Part shown: positions 1 through 8,808 of the stretch, one piece after another | Numbering within the stretch: position 1 is the stretch's first letter | How the letters are laid out: each line of letters opens with the position of its first letter | From: Verrucomicrobiota bacterium | Lineage (GTDB): Bacteria > Verrucomicrobiota > Verrucomicrobiia > Chthoniobacterales > UBA10450 | Assembly (NCBI GenBank): GCA_003218975.1 | Contig: QHPD01000119.1 | Coordinates: forward strand, 1-33,283 | Length of the DNA: 33,283 nucleotides | Direction of reading: 5' to 3' | Position numbers and translations under genes: made by a program | Notes under the pieces: model-generated | Databases searched by the model: none | What the model was told of the DNA's origin: nothing | The model's input: the letters and a program-made list of their open reading frames with translations, nothing else

Positions 1-157
1 CGAAATGAAAACCCTTATAAGTGACCGTGCGCGAAATGCCGCCGACATACACCGGGTCGGCTTCCAGGACATTGACGCCGATTTCCTCCTTCGACAGGAG
101 GTAGCCCGCGGTCAAACCCGCCGGCCCGGCGCCGATAATGGCGACTTTTGTCTTCAT
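1..157 (-). CDS. FAD-dependent oxidoreductase, N-terminal fragment (runs off window)
   Basis: The first 52 codons of a minus-strand gene are visible, and the rest lies outside the window. The protein starts MKTKVAIIGAGPAGLTAGYL, a GxGxxG dinucleotide-binding fold at residues 8-13. It continues with an acidic residue near position 33 that would bind the FAD ribose, then a GGISRTV segment. The GGISRT pattern is typical of flavoproteins of the protoporphyrinogen-oxidase, amine-oxidase and UDP-galactopyranose-mutase type. The ATG follows the stop of the upstream glycosyltransferase gene by 6 bp, and a purine-rich AGAGGAA ribosome site overlaps that stop, so the two are co-transcribed and probably coupled. 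The neighbouring glycosyltransferase suggests sugar or polyprenyl-linked glycan metabolism, but the substrate cannot be read from this fragment. Confidence 0.8.
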   Translation of the reverse strand, partial: MKTKVAIIGAGPAGLTAGYLLSKEEIGVNVLEADPVYVGGISRTVTYKGFHF

Positions 158-163
158 TTTCCT

Positions 164-1474
164 CTACGCGACCCAATTTCCTCGCGTGAAATTCCACACG
201 TACCAGCCCTGTACGCTTAGCCCGGCAGCGCTGACCAACGCTACTGCCGCCGTCCCCAACGCCCGCACCAACACCGGCGGCGTGCGAAATTGACGCAGAA
301 AATTCAAAAGCGCCAGCACGATCAATGCGTGCACGGTAAATTCATAGCGGAGCATGCTTTCCATATCCACGCAGGCGACACCGCTGACCGAGATATAATA
401 GATCGCAGCGGCGCAGAAATAGATGCCGACGCGGGTCGACAAGCCTGTCCGCTGTCGAATCGCTGGAAGCAGTTCGCAAAGCACGACACCGAGCAAGAGC
501 AGCGCGCCAAGAGTCATGGCCATTTGGCTCGCCTCAGTGGGATTATTCAGCGCTGGAACGAGCCAGTGATAACTCGAAGGCTTAAACACTGCTAAATAAT
601 CGGGAGTGATGCCCCAGCCAGCCGCTTGCGTGAGCATATAAATGTCCCAATGGCTCCAGCGCAGTTGGCTGTAGATGAAGAATGCCAGCGCACCGAGCAT
701 TGCGGCAATCATCAAACCAATGGCCGCCGCACATTGACGAGGCCAGGCTCGTAGCTCGCGCAAGCCTCGCCAGCCACTTAGAACAATTGAGCGGATCACC
801 GGGAACGCCGCGCACACGATTCCCACAATCCGCGTGGCGGACATTACAATGCCATGCAACGACGCCCAGACTTTTGCGGCGCGTCCCTCTGCGCTGCTCC
901 AATAGATGAAGCCGAGCAGCGCCATCAGAAAAAGCGACTCAGAATAGGCGGCGACCAGAAAAAATGCCGCCGGATGTACGAGAATCAGCAAGGCGCCACA
1001 AACCTGAAGCGCAGGCGAAACCTTCCAGCGATCACAAAATAGGAAAAAATAACTCCAGAAACCCCAGGCAGCGAGTTGGGCCGTGATGAGCAGCGCAGTG
1101 CCGGTGTCAATGTTCAACCCGTAGCGAAGCGCCGCAGCAATTGCCGGGTATGCGGGGAAAAATGCGACGTTGGACACTTCCATGACCTTGTGATCGATGG
1201 GCGGCACAATGGTCTGGTATCCGCGATCGACGATGTTCATGAACCAATAGCTGTCGTGCTGGATCAGCGTGGAGTAGCGGTCCGAAACCGAGCCTTCCGG
1301 CGCCAGCAGGCCGATCGCCATCGCAAGTTGCACTGCGGTCAGGAGTAATCCGGAGATCCAAGGCCTGAAGAGCGACCGCGAACGAGTCATGACTTCATGA
1401 GTGGGAAATGTCGAGGAGACAAGAAAGTCCTCGAGATTGCAAGAACTGTTGGCCATAGCGCTTCCCAAAGTCAT
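164..1474 (-). CDS. PIG-V-like polytopic membrane glycosyltransferase (GT-C type)
   Basis: A 436-residue polytopic membrane protein with roughly ten hydrophobic segments. After the first membrane segment comes DSYWFMNIVDRGY, which matches the acidic loop motif of PIG-V-type mannosyltransferases (an aspartate followed by a W/Y-rich stretch and GY). Further on are VAFFPAYP and AYSESLFLM, also hallmarks of that family. Such enzymes use lipid-linked sugar donors on the outer face of the membrane; the acceptor here is unknown. The ATG at 1474 is used because the frame is open, but a second ATG at 1390 just before RSRSLFRPW would give a more usual start close to the first membrane helix. It lies 102 bp downstream of glgA on the same strand and directly precedes the FAD oxidoreductase gene. 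Confidence 0.75.
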   Translation of the reverse strand: MTLGSAMANSSCNLEDFLVSSTFPTHEVMTRSRSLFRPWISGLLLTAVQLAMAIGLLAPEGSVSDRYSTLIQHDSYWFMNIVDRGYQTIVPPIDHKVMEVSNVAFFPAYPAIAAALRYGLNIDTGTALLITAQLAAWGFWSYFFLFCDRWKVSPALQVCGALLILVHPAAFFLVAAYSESLFLMALLGFIYWSSAEGRAAKVWASLHGIVMSATRIVGIVCAAFPVIRSIVLSGWRGLRELRAWPRQCAAAIGLMIAAMLGALAFFIYSQLRWSHWDIYMLTQAAGWGITPDYLAVFKPSSYHWLVPALNNPTEASQMAMTLGALLLLGVVLCELLPAIRQRTGLSTRVGIYFCAAAIYYISVSGVACVDMESMLRYEFTVHALIVLALLNFLRQFRTPPVLVRALGTAAVALVSAAGLSVQGWYVWNFTRGNWVA

Positions 1475-1576
1475 TTGTCCGCCATGCGTCGATTTCGGCG
1501 GCAGGAGTTTGACGACGCGACTCGCCGTTTATTCGAAGGGAACCAGAGTGCCTTTGCGAACAGCCGACGGCTACAG

Positions 1577-3028
1577 CTACGCAGCTACGTCGTCCTTTGC
1601 GCGGGCAAGTTCCTCATAGGCTTCTTCGTAGCGCCGCGCCGATGCGTCCCATGAAAAATCGCGCGTCATCGCCCGTTTCATCAGCTTCGTCCACAGCTTT
1701 CGATCCTTGAATAAGCCACGGGCGCGTTTCATCGCGTCCCAGAACGCTTCAGTGGAATAGGCGTAACAAAGGAATCCGTATCCGTTATCGGCGATCGGAT
1801 CGTAGTCCTCGATGATGTGCTGAATGCCGCCGGTCGCGCGTGCGACCGGCAGGGCGCCATATTTCAAATTGTACATCGCGCTCAAGCCGGACGGTTCGAA
1901 CCGCGACGGAATCAGGCTGATATCCATTCCCGCTTCGATCAGGTGCGCCAGTTTCTCGTCGTAATCCTTTTGGTAGGCGAACTTGCTTGGGAATTTTCTC
2001 GCAGCGATGGCCAGAGCAGTTTCATAAGCCGGATCGCCTTCACCGAGAATGAGGAGGCGGACATCATCCCAAAGAAGCCGATTAAGTAGCGGCACGAGAA
2101 TCTCGAACCCTTTCTCTTCTACGACGCGGGTTACCATGCCGAAGACCGGACCGCGCGGCGAAGGCGCAAGTTTCATTTCCTCGAGCAACGCGTCCCGGCA
2201 AATCTGTTTTCCTCGCAGCTTTCTCGTGCCGTAATTGGCGGGAAGCAGACGATCCGCCACGGGATTCCAGCGCGCATAATCCGCGCCGTGCAAAATCGCG
2301 CTAAGGCGGTATGCGTTTTCCCGCAGCACACCATCGAGAGCATGGCCGCCAGCCGGCGTAAGTATCTCGCGCCGGTAATGTTCGCTTACGGTTGTGATTC
2401 TGTCGGCGTAGAGAATCCCGCCTTTGAGAAAATTCAGCCGTCCAAAAAATTCGACGCCGTGGAGGGTGAAAAATCGTTCCGGCAAATTCGTTAGCCGAAA
2501 GTCCAGTCCCCAAAAACTGCCCTGTTCCCCCAAGTGATGAATCGTCATTACAGTCTTGAAAGGCAGGCCGTGCGCCCGCACAAAGACCGGCACCAGCGCT
2601 GCCGCCCAATCGTGCACGTGCAGAATTTGCACCCGTGGTGTCAACCGGCGCGCTAATTCCAGCACCGCCTTGCAGAAAAAAATAAAGCGCGCCGCGTTAT
2701 CTTCGTATTGTTGGCCACGCTCGCCATAGATTCCTGGGCGATCAAAGAATTCGTCGCAACGAATCAGAAACAACTGCACGCCACTGGCGCTTCGTCCCTC
2801 GAAATATTCGGCGACGTAGCTTTTGTCGCCTACGGCGATATCAACAGTTATGCCGGTTTCTTTTTCTTCGAACGCGGTATTCGCCCGAATTTCGCGATAA
2901 AACGGCAACGCCACGCTCACGTCGTGCCCGCGGGAGCGCATTTCGCGTGGCAGCGCATCCATCACATCGATCAGCGCCCCCGCGCGCTGCAGCGGCGGTC
3001 CCTCCGCGCTAGCCATTAAGATTCTCAT
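1577..3028 (-). CDS. glgA: Glycogen/starch synthase (GT5 family)
   Basis: A 483-residue protein of the length expected for bacterial glycogen synthase, which moves glucose from ADP-glucose to the growing alpha-1,4-glucan. The N-terminal GT5 domain starts MRILMASAEGPPL, and HVHDWAAALVPV and ILHGADYARWNP match conserved GT5 segments. The C-terminal GT-B half has EKGFEIL (near residue 305) and SRFEPSGLSAMYNLKYG, followed by RATGGIQHIIEDYD, which are the nucleotide-sugar-binding segments. Oddity: the N-terminal donor-binding KxGGL motif reads RAGAL here (near residues 15-19), so the usual lysine is arginine and one glycine is alanine. It lies 63 bp downstream of the CCA-adding enzyme gene on the same strand. 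No promoter is recognisable. Confidence 0.88.
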   Translation of the reverse strand: MRILMASAEGPPLQRAGALIDVMDALPREMRSRGHDVSVALPFYREIRANTAFEEKETGITVDIAVGDKSYVAEYFEGRSASGVQLFLIRCDEFFDRPGIYGERGQQYEDNAARFIFFCKAVLELARRLTPRVQILHVHDWAAALVPVFVRAHGLPFKTVMTIHHLGEQGSFWGLDFRLTNLPERFFTLHGVEFFGRLNFLKGGILYADRITTVSEHYRREILTPAGGHALDGVLRENAYRLSAILHGADYARWNPVADRLLPANYGTRKLRGKQICRDALLEEMKLAPSPRGPVFGMVTRVVEEKGFEILVPLLNRLLWDDVRLLILGEGDPAYETALAIAARKFPSKFAYQKDYDEKLAHLIEAGMDISLIPSRFEPSGLSAMYNLKYGALPVARATGGIQHIIEDYDPIADNGYGFLCYAYSTEAFWDAMKRARGLFKDRKLWTKLMKRAMTRDFSWDASARRYEEAYEELARAKDDVAA

Positions 3029-3091
3029 TTGGTCTTCGATGCTTCGCTCGCGAATCCTTTGAGAGTTGGGTGGTCAGCGTTCGACATCGTC

Positions 3092-4432
3092 TCACTCGTT
3101 TCTGCCTAACGAATGTTCCCGCTTAACCCACTCAAGCGCCTCCTCGCGTGTGCGCAATGTCCCTTCGAGCTGGCGCGTTTCCACCGCTTCGAGAATTTCG
3201 CCAAACTTTGGACCCGGCTTTAGACCGAGTGCGATCAAATCGTCCCCGCGCAAGAGTGGTGGGGGAATGATCGGTTCGTTCGCGAATTCTTCGCGCTTGC
3301 GCAGGAGAAATTCGTAATTATCGAGCATGCGATGGCTGCTTTCGCAATCCACCCGGTGCAGCTCCAGCTCGTCATCGAAGGTTGGTCGCGCCATGAAACG
3401 TTTCAATTTCGCGACCCGCATCTTGGGCACATCCTTGAAGACCATGTGTTGCCGCACCATTTCGACGGTCGCCTCGATTTCAGCCCCCGAAAATCGCAAA
3501 CGCCGCATAATCATCTCGGTCATTTGCGCGCCGATCCGGTCATGTTCGTTGAAACGGATCCGCCCTGTTCTATCGATGCTTGCGGTCACTGGCTTCGCGA
3601 CATCGTGAAGCAACACAGCGAACACCAGCGACACGGAGACCGTTTCCGGAAGAAATTGCAGCATCAGCCGCGTGTGCTGAAAGACGTCTCCCTCGGGATG
3701 AAATTGTTCCGGCTGCAGGACGCCTTTCATCGCTTCCAATTCGGGTAAAATCGCGCGCATCAGACCGCTGGAATCAAGAAGGTCCCAGCCGCGCACCCGG
3801 TTCGGCGAGATAAAAATTCGAACCAACTCATCGCGAATACGCTCTGCGCTGATCTGATTGATTGAAGGCGCGCTGGCCAAGAGCGCGTCCCACGTTTGAC
3901 TGTCGATCTTGTAATCGAGCGCGGTGGCGAAACGCACTGCGCGCAGCATGCGCAGCCGGTCTTCGGCGAAGCGCTGCGCCGGATCGCCAATCGCACGCAC
4001 CAATTTCGCTGCGACATCCGAGCGACCGCCGACGAAATCGATCACTTTCTCAGCAACCGGATCGTAAAACGTTCCATTAATCGTGAAATCGCGGCGTTTG
4101 GCGTCTTCCTCCGGCGATGAAAAACGCACCGCACTTGGATGTCGCCCATCCACGTAGGCTTCATCGGAGCGAAAGGTCGCAACCTCGAATTGAAAATCGT
4201 TCTCCAGCACGATGATCACGCCAAAATGGACGCCCACCGCGTACGTGCGCGGAAAAATCTTCTGCACTACTTCCGGCCGTGCATCGGTGGCGATATCGTA
4301 ATCCTTTGGCGTCAATCCCCGCACCATGTCGCGCACGCAACCGCCCGCGAAGTACGCGATGTGCCCTACCGCCCGCAAACGCGCGGCAACTTCACGCGCG
4401 GTCTTTTCCATGGGTGACGGCGAAGGTTTCAT
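3092..4432 (-). CDS. CCA tRNA nucleotidyltransferase / poly(A) polymerase family with HD domain
   Basis: A 446-residue class II nucleotidyltransferase that would add or repair the CCA end of tRNAs. The head domain has FAGGCVRDMVRG, then DYDIATDA with the two metal-binding aspartates (near residues 43-45). It continues with RRDFTINGTFYDP and FAEDRLRMLRAVRFA, all standard for this superfamily. The C-terminal half has an HD-type segment, VLLHDVAKP, near residue 275, so this is the HD-containing bacterial form rather than a short archaeal-type enzyme. CCA-adding, A-adding and poly(A) polymerase members cannot be separated by eye. The ATG at 4432 has no clear Shine-Dalgarno, and a second ATG seven codons in (4411) is possible. 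It lies between lspA and glgA on the same strand, with a palindromic repeat just upstream. Confidence 0.87.
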   Translation of the reverse strand: MKPSPSPMEKTAREVAARLRAVGHIAYFAGGCVRDMVRGLTPKDYDIATDARPEVVQKIFPRTYAVGVHFGVIIVLENDFQFEVATFRSDEAYVDGRHPSAVRFSSPEEDAKRRDFTINGTFYDPVAEKVIDFVGGRSDVAAKLVRAIGDPAQRFAEDRLRMLRAVRFATALDYKIDSQTWDALLASAPSINQISAERIRDELVRIFISPNRVRGWDLLDSSGLMRAILPELEAMKGVLQPEQFHPEGDVFQHTRLMLQFLPETVSVSLVFAVLLHDVAKPVTASIDRTGRIRFNEHDRIGAQMTEMIMRRLRFSGAEIEATVEMVRQHMVFKDVPKMRVAKLKRFMARPTFDDELELHRVDCESSHRMLDNYEFLLRKREEFANEPIIPPPLLRGDDLIALGLKPGPKFGEILEAVETRQLEGTLRTREEALEWVKREHSLGRNE

Positions 4433-4441
4433 AGGGCATCA

Positions 4442-4525
4442 GGTAGGGGCGGTTCACCTGAACCGCTCCCGTTACGCACCATGACCATCAGTTGGCGGGC
4501 GATTGAGGTCAATCGCCCCTACCTA
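4442..4525. repeat. Composite palindromic repeat between lspA and the CCA-enzyme gene
   Basis: The outer ends GGTAGGGGCG (4442-4451) and CGCCCCTACC (4514-4523) are perfect inverted repeats. Inside are two further hairpins, GGTTCACCTGAACC on the left and GGGCGATTGAGGTCAATCGCCC on the right, separated by about 26 bp. The right arm reaches the lspA stop codon. It looks like a miniature REP-type element and could act as an mRNA-stabilising or attenuating structure between the two co-directional genes. There is no T tract, so it is not a classic terminator. Confidence 0.75.
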
Positions 4526-5002
4526 CGTTCCTGTCGCCGCAGGATGTTTCTCTTTCCACAACGATTGGATGAGAAACAGAACCACTGCAATTGAGATGCA
4601 CGAATCAGCCACATTGAAGGCAGGCCAGGGATTGGCGTGTGGGACATGCAAATTGAAGAGAAGGAAATCGATGACGTGTCCATAAAGAAGGCGATCGGTA
4701 AGATTTCCCAGGATGCCGGCCAACAAGAGCGCCAGCGAGACGTCGCGCCAAACATCTGGTAGTCGCTGCCGGAGGAGAAGAACCAGAACAACGAGAAGCG
4801 CGACAGACGAAATTACGATGAAAAACGTATTGTTGTTCCGGAAAGAACCAAACGCTGCGCCCGTGTTCGTGACGTTGACCAGGTTGAAGAAATCCGGGAT
4901 CACAATGCGAGATTCGTCGGGACTAATTACCCGCAGGACCAGCTGTTTTGTCCATTGATCCAGCGCGTAGAGCGGGAGCGAGAGAAAGAGGATGAATCTC
5001 AT
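4523..5002 (-). CDS. lspA: Prolipoprotein signal peptidase (signal peptidase II)
   Basis: A 159-residue, four-helix membrane aspartic protease that cleaves the signal peptide from lipidated prolipoproteins. The family pattern is clear: DQWTKQLV in the first helix region, NTGAAFGSF, then GNLTDRLLYGHVIDF with the first catalytic aspartate, and WPAFNVADSCI with the second. The length is normal. It directly follows ileS on the same strand, the classic ileS-lspA arrangement, but here a 104-bp palindromic repeat separates the two. The last codons overlap another palindrome downstream. The ATG at 5002 starts a typical short cytoplasmic segment and hydrophobic helix. Confidence 0.95.
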   Translation of the reverse strand: MRFILFLSLPLYALDQWTKQLVLRVISPDESRIVIPDFFNLVNVTNTGAAFGSFRNNNTFFIVISSVALLVVLVLLLRQRLPDVWRDVSLALLLAGILGNLTDRLLYGHVIDFLLFNLHVPHANPWPAFNVADSCISIAVVLFLIQSLWKEKHPAATGT

Positions 5003-5012
5003 ATCGACCTTT

Positions 5013-5116
5013 TGTCATTCCGAGCGCAGCGGAGCGGAGTCGAGGAATCTCTCACTCCTAACGTGATGGGGGCCGTTAGAATAATTAGAGATGTCTCGAC
5101 TCCGCTCGACATGACA
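5013..5116. repeat. Inverted repeat element between ileS and lspA
   Basis: The left arm from 5013 reads TGTCAT..CGAGCG....CGGAGTCGAG..ATCTCT. The right arm, ending at 5116, reads AGAGAT..CTCGACTCCGCTCG..ATGACA, its near-perfect complement with a small insertion on the left. It would fold into a long hairpin with a loop of about 35 nt. A decayed single arm of the same element is visible at 25797-25825, so it is dispersed. It sits in the ileS-lspA spacer and could affect read-through into lspA. Confidence 0.8.
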
Positions 5117-5135
5117 GGAACCAATTGACGCGGCG

Positions 5136-7804
5136 TCACTCCGTAATTTCGTCTGTGACATGGCGCTTATTCGCCTCAACCACGCTCTCGCAACGGTCGC
5201 ATAAATCAGGATGCGTCTTGCTTGAACCAACAGCTGGCCGATGACGCCAGCAACGCGCGCATTTTTGATACAATGTTTTCATGACCGAAGCGCTCGCTTC
5301 TTTTGCCTGGTGGATTGTCAGATCGCTCAAAATAAAAAATTCCTCCAGCTCTTCCTTATCGATTTTTTCCGTGACATCGGAATCCGAATGCAAAACCACC
5401 GCCGCCTCCAGAGTATTCCCGATCAGTTTCTCTCGACGCGCGCGCTCGATCGCCTGCCCGATTACGCCGCGCAATCGCAGAAGCTCCGCAACCTGCGCGC
5501 TCGCTTTATCATGCCGACGTTGCGGTTCCGGAAATTCTTGCAGATGAACCGAACCGCCCGCTTCTGAATACCGCCACGCTTCCTCGGCGGTGAAGGCGAG
5601 AATCGGCGCGAGCAACCGGCAGAGGGCGTCGAAAATCTCGTGCATAACGGCTTGCGTCACGCGGCGACGGGGCGAATCCGGCGCGTCGCAATACATCCGG
5701 TCCTTGGTGATGTCGATGTAAAGACTGCTCAAATCGACTGCACAAAATTGATTGAGCGTGTGATAGACCTTGTGGAAGGCAAACTCCTCGTAAGCACTTC
5801 GACAGTCGCGGATCACGTCATTCAGTCGCTCCAGAATCCAGCGATCGATTAGCGTCGTAGCTCCGACATGTCGGGGTGATGCCGGCCGGGCGGGGTCACC
5901 TACCCCGGCTACAGGAAAATCATAAAGATTCCCCAGCAAAATGCGCAGCGTGTTTCTGACTCGCCGGTAGGTGTCGCCGAGGCGCGTAAACATTTCTTCG
6001 GAAAACGGAATTTCGAAATCTTTTTCCCGTCAAGATCGACAACGAAACCATGCGTGACGCAGATTTTGTACGGCGCGCGATTGTTCAGCGCGACGCTGGT
6101 CATGAGCGACGATTGAAACCAGCCGCGGTGCTGATCGGTCGCCTCGAGATACATGTCGGCCGGATCGCGCAATTCAGGACGCAGCGCGCAAACCGCTTTG
6201 TGCGAAACGCCGCTGTCGATCCAGACATCGATCGTGTCGTTGCGTTTCGTTGTGCCCGGCGGGAGGCCGAGTTGGCGGGCAAGATCGGCATCGTTCAACT
6301 CAAACCAAATGTTTGAACCGCGTTGGGCGACGAGATCGGCGAGCTTCCGAATAATTTTCGCGTCGAGAATTGCTTCTCCATCCTTTGAATAAAAAGCCGG
6401 GAGCGGCACGCCCCAGCTGCGTTGGCGTGAAATCACCCAGTCGGGGCGCGCTTCGACTGTGCCAGCGATGCGGTTCTCACCCCACGCGGGAATCCATTTT
6501 ACGTGTTTGATTGCATGCAGCGCTTTCCCGCGCAGCTCATCAATTCGAATGAAGAACTGTTCGACATTGCGGAAGATGATCGGTGTCTTCGAGCGCCAGC
6601 AGTACGGATAAGAATGATGAAATTTTTGCTCGCCGAGCAGCATACCGCGCTCGCGCAGCAAATTGACGATGTCGATGTTAGCGTCGAAGACGTATTTGCC
6701 AACAAGATTTGGCAAACCGGCTTCTTCTGTGAAACGGCCGTGATCGTCGACGGGCGACAATATCTGCAAACCTTTTTCTTTGCCTAACCAATAATCGTCT
6801 TCGCCGTGGCCGGGTGCGATGTGCACCGCTCCCGTGCCGGAATCCATGGTGACAAAATTGGCCGTGAACACCGTGACTTCCCGATCCAGGAAAGGATGGC
6901 GCGCTGTGACCTTGTCGATCTTCGCCCCCGGAAATGACTCCAGCGGTTTGCCGGCGGGATTCAGCCCCGTCGCCGCGCAAAAATGAGCAAGACGTTTCTC
7001 AGCCAGCAGGAGAATCGCGGAACCGTCCTTCTCTCGTATCGGTTTAAGTTCCTGGACGATATAAATTTCCTTGGGATCAACAGCGATCGCCAGATTCGCC
7101 GGCAATGTCCATGGCGTCGTTGTCCAGATGGCGATGCTCGCCTTGTCTTTGAACTCGCCGCTGGTGATTGGGAATTTGACGTAAACGGCGGTGTCATCGC
7201 GCTCCTGATATTCCACTTCGGCCTCGGCGAGCGCGGTCTGCGCGCCGGTGCTCCAGAAGACCGGCTTCTTCGATTGGTAAACCAAGCCTTCCTCCACGAA
7301 AACAGCGAACGCGCGCAGGATTTCCGCTTCATATTTGGGATCCATCGTCAAATATGGATTTTCCCAATCGCCGAAGACGCCCAGCCGCTTGAACTGCTCG
7401 CACTGGATGTTGATGAATTTTCGCGCGAACGCCTCGGATTTTTTGCGGACCTCGAGCGGAGAAAGAGCGCGCGATTCTTTGACCACTTTGTATTCGATCG
7501 GAAGCCCGTGACAATCCCAGCCGGGAACGTACGGCGCGCGCCTGCCGAGCATCGTCTGCGATTTCACCACGAAATCTTTGAGAATTTTGTTGAGCGCCGT
7601 GCCCATGTGGACGTCACCGTTGGCAAAAGGCTGACCATCATGGAGGACGAATAGTTCTCGATCCTCTCTGGATTTCTGGATTTGCTGGTAAAGCCGCGTC
7701 TCCTCCCAAACTCTGAGCAGCTCCGGCTCGCGCGCGGCGAGGTTCGCCTTCATCGGGAATTCCGTGCGCGGCAAATTAAGCGTTTCTTTGTAATTCTGGC
7801 TCAT
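5136..7804 (-). pseudogene. ileS: Isoleucyl-tRNA synthetase, broken by a deletion/frameshift
   Basis: This would charge tRNA-Ile with isoleucine. The first part starts at MSQNYKETLNLP (ATG at 7804). It has the HIGH-equivalent GDVHMGTALN, the editing domain (TTTPWTLPANLA, GTGAVHIAPGHGEDD) and the catalytic DVWIDSGVSH, and reaches THGFVVDLDGKKISK. There the frame breaks near 6020-6035. The second part resumes in another frame as DFEIPFSEEMFTRLGDTYRR and ends with the anticodon-binding domain and a four-cysteine zinc site (CARCWRH...CDRC). Compared with the family, about 30 residues are missing: the end of KMSKS and the helix containing the usual KYGADILRLW. A palindromic repeat adds about 21 residues after NLYDF. 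An essential gene broken like this is either a true pseudogene with a second copy elsewhere or an assembly/sequence error. Confidence 0.85.
5857..5912. repeat. Palindromic repeat inserted in frame inside ileS
   Basis: The ends are GTAGC (5857-5861) and GCTAC (5908-5912). Inside are a CGACATGTCG palindrome and CGGGGT/ACCCCG complementary blocks around GGCCGG. Read with ileS it adds about 21 codons rich in P, A, G and R (from PVAGVGDPARP to VGATT), between the conserved NLYDF and LIDRWILERLND segments, without breaking the frame. This resembles the Rickettsia palindromic elements known to insert inside coding genes, although no relationship is claimed. Confidence 0.7.
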
Positions 7805-7983
7805 GATCAGCGGCTGATGGCTACGTAGCATCCGCCTCTGCACAAATCAATGAACCCAAGATGAGCGTTTTCTGTGGCCGCTTCGGTTAGCAATCCGTTG
7901 CGGGCAGCGGCACCAGCAGGGCAGAGTAAGATTCGTCTCGACGCGGGCTTGATTTTGGCGCGGCTTTTTATTTTTATCGCAAT

Positions 7984-8751
7984 GTGTCCGCTGACGACGA
8001 GATGGCTTCACTCAGTGCGATTGGTGGAGGCACGCAAGGCGGTGCGGTAGCGTTTGCCACCACGCATTGGAGCGTGGTGCTAACCGCGCAGGGCGAATCA
8101 CCGGCGGCACAAGAAGCTCTAGAAAAACTTTGCCGCACATACTGGCGACCGATTTATGGTTTCGTGAGGAGACAGGACGTTGAACCAGAAGAGGCGAAAG
8201 ATCTCACCCAGGGCTTTTTTGCGCTGCTTCTGGAGCGTCGGGATCTGGATGCTGTGCGCAAAGAGAGAGGGCGTCTGCGCTCTTATCTGCTCACCTCGCT
8301 CAAACATTTCCTGACGAACGAGCGGCATCGCGCCATGGCCATCAAGCGGGGCGAAGGCCAGCGGTTGATCCCACTAGAGGAGTTGCGCGACCGTGAGCGT
8401 GGCGGTTTCGAACCGGCGAATGCATCGACTGCTGACCAACTTTACGAGCGCCGCTGGGCTTTGGCGTTGCTAGATCAAGTGCTGACGCGATTGGGAGATG
8501 AATATCGGGCCGCTGGCAATATCACGCTGTTCGAACGCTTGAAAGCGTTGCTCACGGACGAACCGGACCGCCTGTCGCAGGCGCAAATTGCCGATGAACT
8601 GGGGATGACTGAGAATGCGCTCAAGCAAGCGTTCCATCGCCTGCGCGAACGCTACCGACAATTGTTGCGGGAGGAAATCGTCCATACTGTAATGGCGCCG
8701 GGAGATATCGAAGATGAGCTGCGCCATCTGATTGCCGTATTGCGCGCATAA
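7984..8751 (+). CDS. ECF-like RNA polymerase sigma factor
   Basis: A 255-residue sigma factor with the TTHWSVVLTA start of the expanded ECF-like sigma group common in Planctomycetota, Verrucomicrobiota and Acidobacteriota. Region 2 is seen in LCRTYWRPIYGFVRRQ..EAKDLTQGFFALLLERRDL and the following LTSLKHFLTNERHR. Region 4 is the helix-turn-helix LSQAQIADELGMTENALKQA with FHRLRERYRQLL, near residues 200-230. The frame opens with a GTG at 7984, but the ATG at 8002 (MASLSAIGG) is equally possible. The kinase gene starts 57 bp downstream on the same strand. In these phyla such sigma factors commonly sit beside Ser/Thr kinases, which suggests phosphorylation-based control; this is inference. Confidence 0.85.
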   Translation: MSADDEMASLSAIGGGTQGGAVAFATTHWSVVLTAQGESPAAQEALEKLCRTYWRPIYGFVRRQDVEPEEAKDLTQGFFALLLERRDLDAVRKERGRLRSYLLTSLKHFLTNERHRAMAIKRGEGQRLIPLEELRDRERGGFEPANASTADQLYERRWALALLDQVLTRLGDEYRAAGNITLFERLKALLTDEPDRLSQAQIADELGMTENALKQAFHRLRERYRQLLREEIVHTVMAPGDIEDELRHLIAVLRA

Positions 8752-8778
8752 CCTGCGCCAGGATTTTCTGCAGTACAT
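8749..8778 (+). promoter_or_regulatory. 30-bp block shared with the upstream region of the secreted-protein gene
   Basis: Starting at the sigma-factor stop codon, the 30-bp block contains GGATTTTCTGCAGTACAT (8761-8778). It recurs at 12252-12281 with one T/C change in that 18-bp core, and both blocks begin TAACC. Here it ends 30 bp before the kinase start. It may be a regulatory site or a small dispersed repeat. Confidence 0.45.
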
Positions 8779-8808
8779 ATTGGGACAATATATCGTCCGA
8801 CCGGCTAC

